Below are positions 3,822 to 5,819 of a stretch of 5,819 bases of DNA, one piece after another (the first letter of the stretch is position 1; each line of letters begins with the position of its first letter). Made by a program: the position numbers and the translations under genes. Under the pieces are notes generated by a model. The model searched no databases. It worked only from the letters and a program-made list of their open reading frames with translations, and was not told the origin of the DNA. Origin of the DNA: Anaerolineae bacterium (GTDB taxonomy: Bacteria > Chloroflexota > Anaerolineae > Epilineales > JAHCIE01); the NCBI GenBank assembly GCA_026129385.1, contig JAHCIE010000219.1, positions 1-5,819 on the forward strand. Reading direction: 5' to 3'.

Positions 3822-5819
3822 TCACGGCTCGGCGAGGGCCGTGAGGAAGCGCAGCCGCAGGATGGGCTTGAAGTCGGGGCCCAGGCCGCCGTAGCCATAG
3901 CCCGAATCCCACGACTGCATGGAGTAGGTCATGCCGTCGGCGGGCGGTCCGTCGATGCGCAGGCTGACCTTACCGGTGCTCGTGATGCGCGCCTGCACGT
4001 CGGCGATGCGCTCGGCGGATAGGGTCACAACATTGGCGCCGCCGGGCGTGGCGATAGCGGCGGCCGGGATGAGGTCGCCGACGGGGCCGAGGACGGGGGC
4101 GGCGTCGACCTGCGGGAAGGTGATGCTGGGGAAGCCCGCGTCGACTGGGGGGCCGAGCAGCTGTACCTGCCACGCGCCGTCGGCCACGTAGTCGCGGGTC
4201 TGGGTATACAGCACCAGTTCCGCGCTCTCGATCTTTGCGTCGGCGGGCAGACCGCCCACGTTGAACTGGAGCAGACCGTAATAAACGTAGTTGCCCCACT
4301 TGCCCGTGTAGATGTCGTCGTCACCCAGGTGATTGCTGGCAGTGTCGAGGGTGATGACCCAACCGACCTGGTTGCTGGCGGGGACAATCTCAGCTGTCTT
4401 GAGCACCGGCACGGGCGTCGCCGACGGCGTGGCGGTGGGTGGGATGGGTGTCGCCGTGGCCGTGGGCGGCACAGGGGTCCACGTCGCTGTCGCGGTGGGC
4501 GTGGCCGTATCGGTCGGCGTCGGCGTGGCCGTGGCCGTGGGTGGGATGGGCGTCCAGGTGGCGGTGGGGGTGTTGGTCGGCGTGGCCGTGGCCGTGGGCG
4601 GGATGGGCGTGGTGGTCGGCGGCTGTCCACCGGCCGGCCAGTACCACACTCGAAGCACGGGCCGCGCACTCGCGCCGAGGCCGCCATTGCCCCAACCACT
4701 GTCCCACGTCATGACCTGGACCTGCGAGCCACTACGGGGGCCGTCGATGCGGAAGCTGATGAAATCCGTTGTGGCGCGCAACTCCTGCAACATGCGAATC
4801 TCTTCGGGGTTGAAGGTGAGGATGTTCTTGCGGAGGCGGCCAAAATCGGGCGGGTTCATGGTCGGCGACAGCGTGTTGACGACCGTAGCCGCGTTGAGAG
4901 ACTGGAAGTCGATGCCAGCAAACCGGTTGTTGATGGCCTTATCGAGCCAGCGCACGTTCCAATCGCCGGGGGTGGCCGTGGATAGGAAGTCGGTAGACTG
5001 GCCTGTCAGCTCAAGCTGCGCGCCGCTGATGGTCGCATCGCGCGGGATATCGAGGAGGGGGAACTGGATGCCGCCGATGTACACCTGGTTATAGTAGACA
5101 CCTACGTAGATCTTGTTGTCGCCCCAGTTCTTCGCGCCGGCGCTGCTCACCCAGCCCACGACGTTGCTCGGCGGTGTCAGGGCGATCTCGGTGCCGCCGG
5201 GGGCAGGAAGCGTTGCCGTCGCGGTGGCCGGTGGTCGGCTGGTGGGGGTGGCCGTCGCCGCTGGCGGTGTCGGCGTCCAGGTGGGCGTGCCGGGCGGGGG
5301 CGGCAGGCCCGGCGTCATGGTGACGGTTGGCGTTCGCGTCGGCGTGGGTGAGGCAGTGGCCGTCTGCGTGGCCGTCGGTGTCGGGGTGTTGGTGCGGGTC
5401 GGTGTTGCGGACGGTGGCGGTGTTGCGGACGGTGGCGGCGTGGCGGTGGGGGTCCCGCTCAGCCGCCGGTAGCCCACATCACAGGTCGCGTAGAATAGCG
5501 TCGTATCCCAGCCGCAGCCCATCTCGATCTGGAACCCATCCTTCGAGTTCATGATGATGTCACGGTGGGCGGGGCTGTCCATCCAGCCCTGAACCTCGTC
5601 CTCGGGGGTCGGGAAGGCTCGCCCGATAACCTCGCTGAAGGCCTCAGCATCGTAGCCGCCCGCCTGCATGCGTGACCAGGGCGTACCGTCGCAGTAGTGG
5701 CTCCAGCAGTTGGTGTCGTACATCAACTGGCTGTAGGTCTGGGCGATGCGCTGGAGGGTGGTGTTGCTCACGGCGGGGCCGAGGCCCTGAGCCGCGCGGC
5801 GGCGATTGATTTCTTCCAG
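3822..5819 (-). CDS. Secreted CAP/SCP-domain protein with Thr/Pro linkers and two copies of a beta-rich domain (N-terminus outside window)
   Basis: The frame is open to the right edge, giving 665 visible residues; the signal peptide and true start lie outside. The GTG at 5769-5771 is an internal Val codon, because the 16 codons before it continue the fold (L-E-E-I-N-R-R-R at residues 1-8). Residues 1 to about 116 are a CAP (PR-1/SCP) domain. It has the cleft residues His41 (W-S-H), Glu63 (S-E-V-I, in place of G-E-N-I), His85 (S-P-A-H-R) and Glu99 (Q-I-E-M-G-C-G), and four Cys (38, 43, 102, 113) that could pair outside the cell. Residues 122-208 and 399-471 are Thr/Pro/Ala linkers. Residues about 210-395 and 472-662 are two copies of one beta-rich domain, sharing N-x-V-G-W-V, G-D-x-x-I-Y, S-[FL]-R-I-D-G-P and W-D-S-G-[WY]-G-x-G-G-L-G. 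This domain may relate to DNRLRE/CBM96-type surface modules, but that is a guess. There is no visible C-terminal anchor. The protein probably works in the cell envelope or outside it; its ligand is unknown. Confidence 0.9.
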   Translation of the reverse strand: MEEINRRRAAQGLGPAVSNTTLQRIAQTYSQLMYDTNCWSHYCDGTPWSRMQAGGYDAEAFSEVIGRAFPTPEDEVQGWMDSPAHRDIIMNSKDGFQIEMGCGWDTTLFYATCDVGYRRLSGTPTATPPPSATPPPSATPTRTNTPTPTATQTATASPTPTRTPTVTMTPGLPPPPGTPTWTPTPPAATATPTSRPPATATATLPAPGGTEIALTPPSNVVGWVSSAGAKNWGDNKIYVGVYYNQVYIGGIQFPLLDIPRDATISGAQLELTGQSTDFLSTATPGDWNVRWLDKAINNRFAGIDFQSLNAATVVNTLSPTMNPPDFGRLRKNILTFNPEEIRMLQELRATTDFISFRIDGPRSGSQVQVMTWDSGWGNGGLGASARPVLRVWYWPAGGQPPTTTPIPPTATATPTNTPTATWTPIPPTATATPTPTDTATPTATATWTPVPPTATATPIPPTATPSATPVPVLKTAEIVPASNQVGWVITLDTASNHLGDDDIYTGKWGNYVYYGLLQFNVGGLPADAKIESAELVLYTQTRDYVADGAWQVQLLGPPVDAGFPSITFPQVDAAPVLGPVGDLIPAAAIATPGGANVVTLSAERIADVQARITSTGKVSLRIDGPPADGMTYSMQSWDSGYGYGGLGPDFKPILRLRFLTALAEP
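4407..4625 (-). repeat. Linker 2: Thr/Pro repeat region, 57-base period in part
   Basis: This stretch codes for the linker between the two beta-rich domains, built on P-[IV]-P-P-T-A-T-A-T-P units ending in A-T-W-T. At DNA level a 35-base segment at 4519-4553 recurs at 4576-4610 with a single difference, an offset of 57 bases or 19 residues. A looser third copy begins near 4452. Such linkers are usually extended, and the Thr residues may be glycosylated. Confidence 0.85.
5193..5456 (-). repeat. Linker 1: Thr/Pro-rich region between CAP and first beta domain
   Basis: About 88 residues composed almost only of Thr, Pro, Ala and Ser, with P-T-P-T and T-A-T-A runs and several Pro runs (G-L-P-P-P-P-G). 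It is less regular than linker 2 apart from the short tandem repeat at its N-terminal end. It separates the CAP domain from the first beta-rich domain and is expected to be unstructured and exposed. Confidence 0.85.
5401..5436 (-). repeat. Exact 18-base tandem duplication in linker 1
   Basis: The 18-base unit GGTGTTGCGGACGGTGGC (plus-strand reading) occurs twice head to tail, at 5401-5418 and 5419-5436, without a mismatch. It encodes the repeated A-T-P-P-P-S unit. An exact copy suggests recent slippage or unequal exchange, so linker length may vary between strains. Confidence 0.9.

Noticed and set aside
4025..4699. Minus-strand ORF of 224 codons rich in Pro and Arg
   Set aside because: It is another frame of the CAP gene on the same strand, with the biased composition of GC-rich shifted reading.
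4333..5094. Long plus-strand ORF (253 codons) rich in Gly/Val/Ala opposite the CAP gene
   Set aside because: It is the antisense reading of the Thr/Pro linker and beta domain; its G-V-A-V-A-V-G pattern is the complement of the repeated Thr/Pro codons and has no other support.
4407..5456. CRISPR array or minisatellite outside genes
   Set aside because: The repeats are in frame, encode Thr/Pro linkers and have no regular unique spacers.
5769..5771. GTG as start codon of the CAP protein
   Set aside because: The frame stays open to the window edge and the 16 preceding codons (L-E-E-I-N-R-R-R...) are the normal beginning of a CAP fold.

Overview
The window is GC-rich and almost fully coding. It most likely comes from a Chloroflexota (Chloroflexi) genome. 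The main clue is the minus-strand surface protein, whose domains are joined by long Thr/Pro/Ala linkers built on P-[IV]-P-P-T-A-T-A-T-P and P-T-N-T-P-T-A-T, a linker style very common in secreted proteins of that phylum. This assignment is an inference from style, not a phylogenetic result.

Left part (1-2381, plus strand): the 3' end of a zinc-type medium-chain alcohol dehydrogenase/quinone oxidoreductase (MDR) gene is followed, with a 4-base ATGA overlap, by a small two-helix membrane protein with a DUF1499-like domain. That gene overlaps by 23 bases a short-chain dehydrogenase (SDR) of pteridine-reductase/FolM-like type. The three look like one translationally coupled operon. The SDR is unusual: the Asp and Lys of the pteridine-reductase active site are present, but the catalytic Tyr is His, the tetrad Asn is Thr and the NNA motif is HAA. 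After 54 bases comes a soluble 182-aa protein that appears to hold two tandem copies of a small DUF2283-like beta unit. The block ends in a classical rho-independent terminator with a perfect 9-bp stem and T-rich tail. A second hairpin lies just before it, and an alternative pairing exists between the two, so an attenuator is possible.

Middle part (2396-3733, plus strand): a complete DHA3/MFS_3-type major facilitator exporter starts 14 bases after that terminator, behind a GGAG ribosome-binding site. Its C-terminal end is longer than I expect for the family and may contain a short internal duplication.

Right part (3822 to the window end, minus strand): a large secreted-type protein, cut by the window edge at its N-terminus. 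It has a CAP/SCP (PR-1-like) domain, a Thr/Pro linker, a roughly 190-residue beta-rich domain, a second Thr/Pro linker, and a second copy of the beta-rich domain. The convergent MFS and CAP genes are separated by a perfect 16-bp inverted repeat that probably acts as a bidirectional terminator.

I see no RNA genes, mobile elements, CRISPR arrays or attachment sites, and no gene-free stretch longer than about 90 bases. The most unusual items are the active-site-altered SDR, the duplicated beta domain on the CAP protein, and the duplicated small unit in the 182-aa protein.
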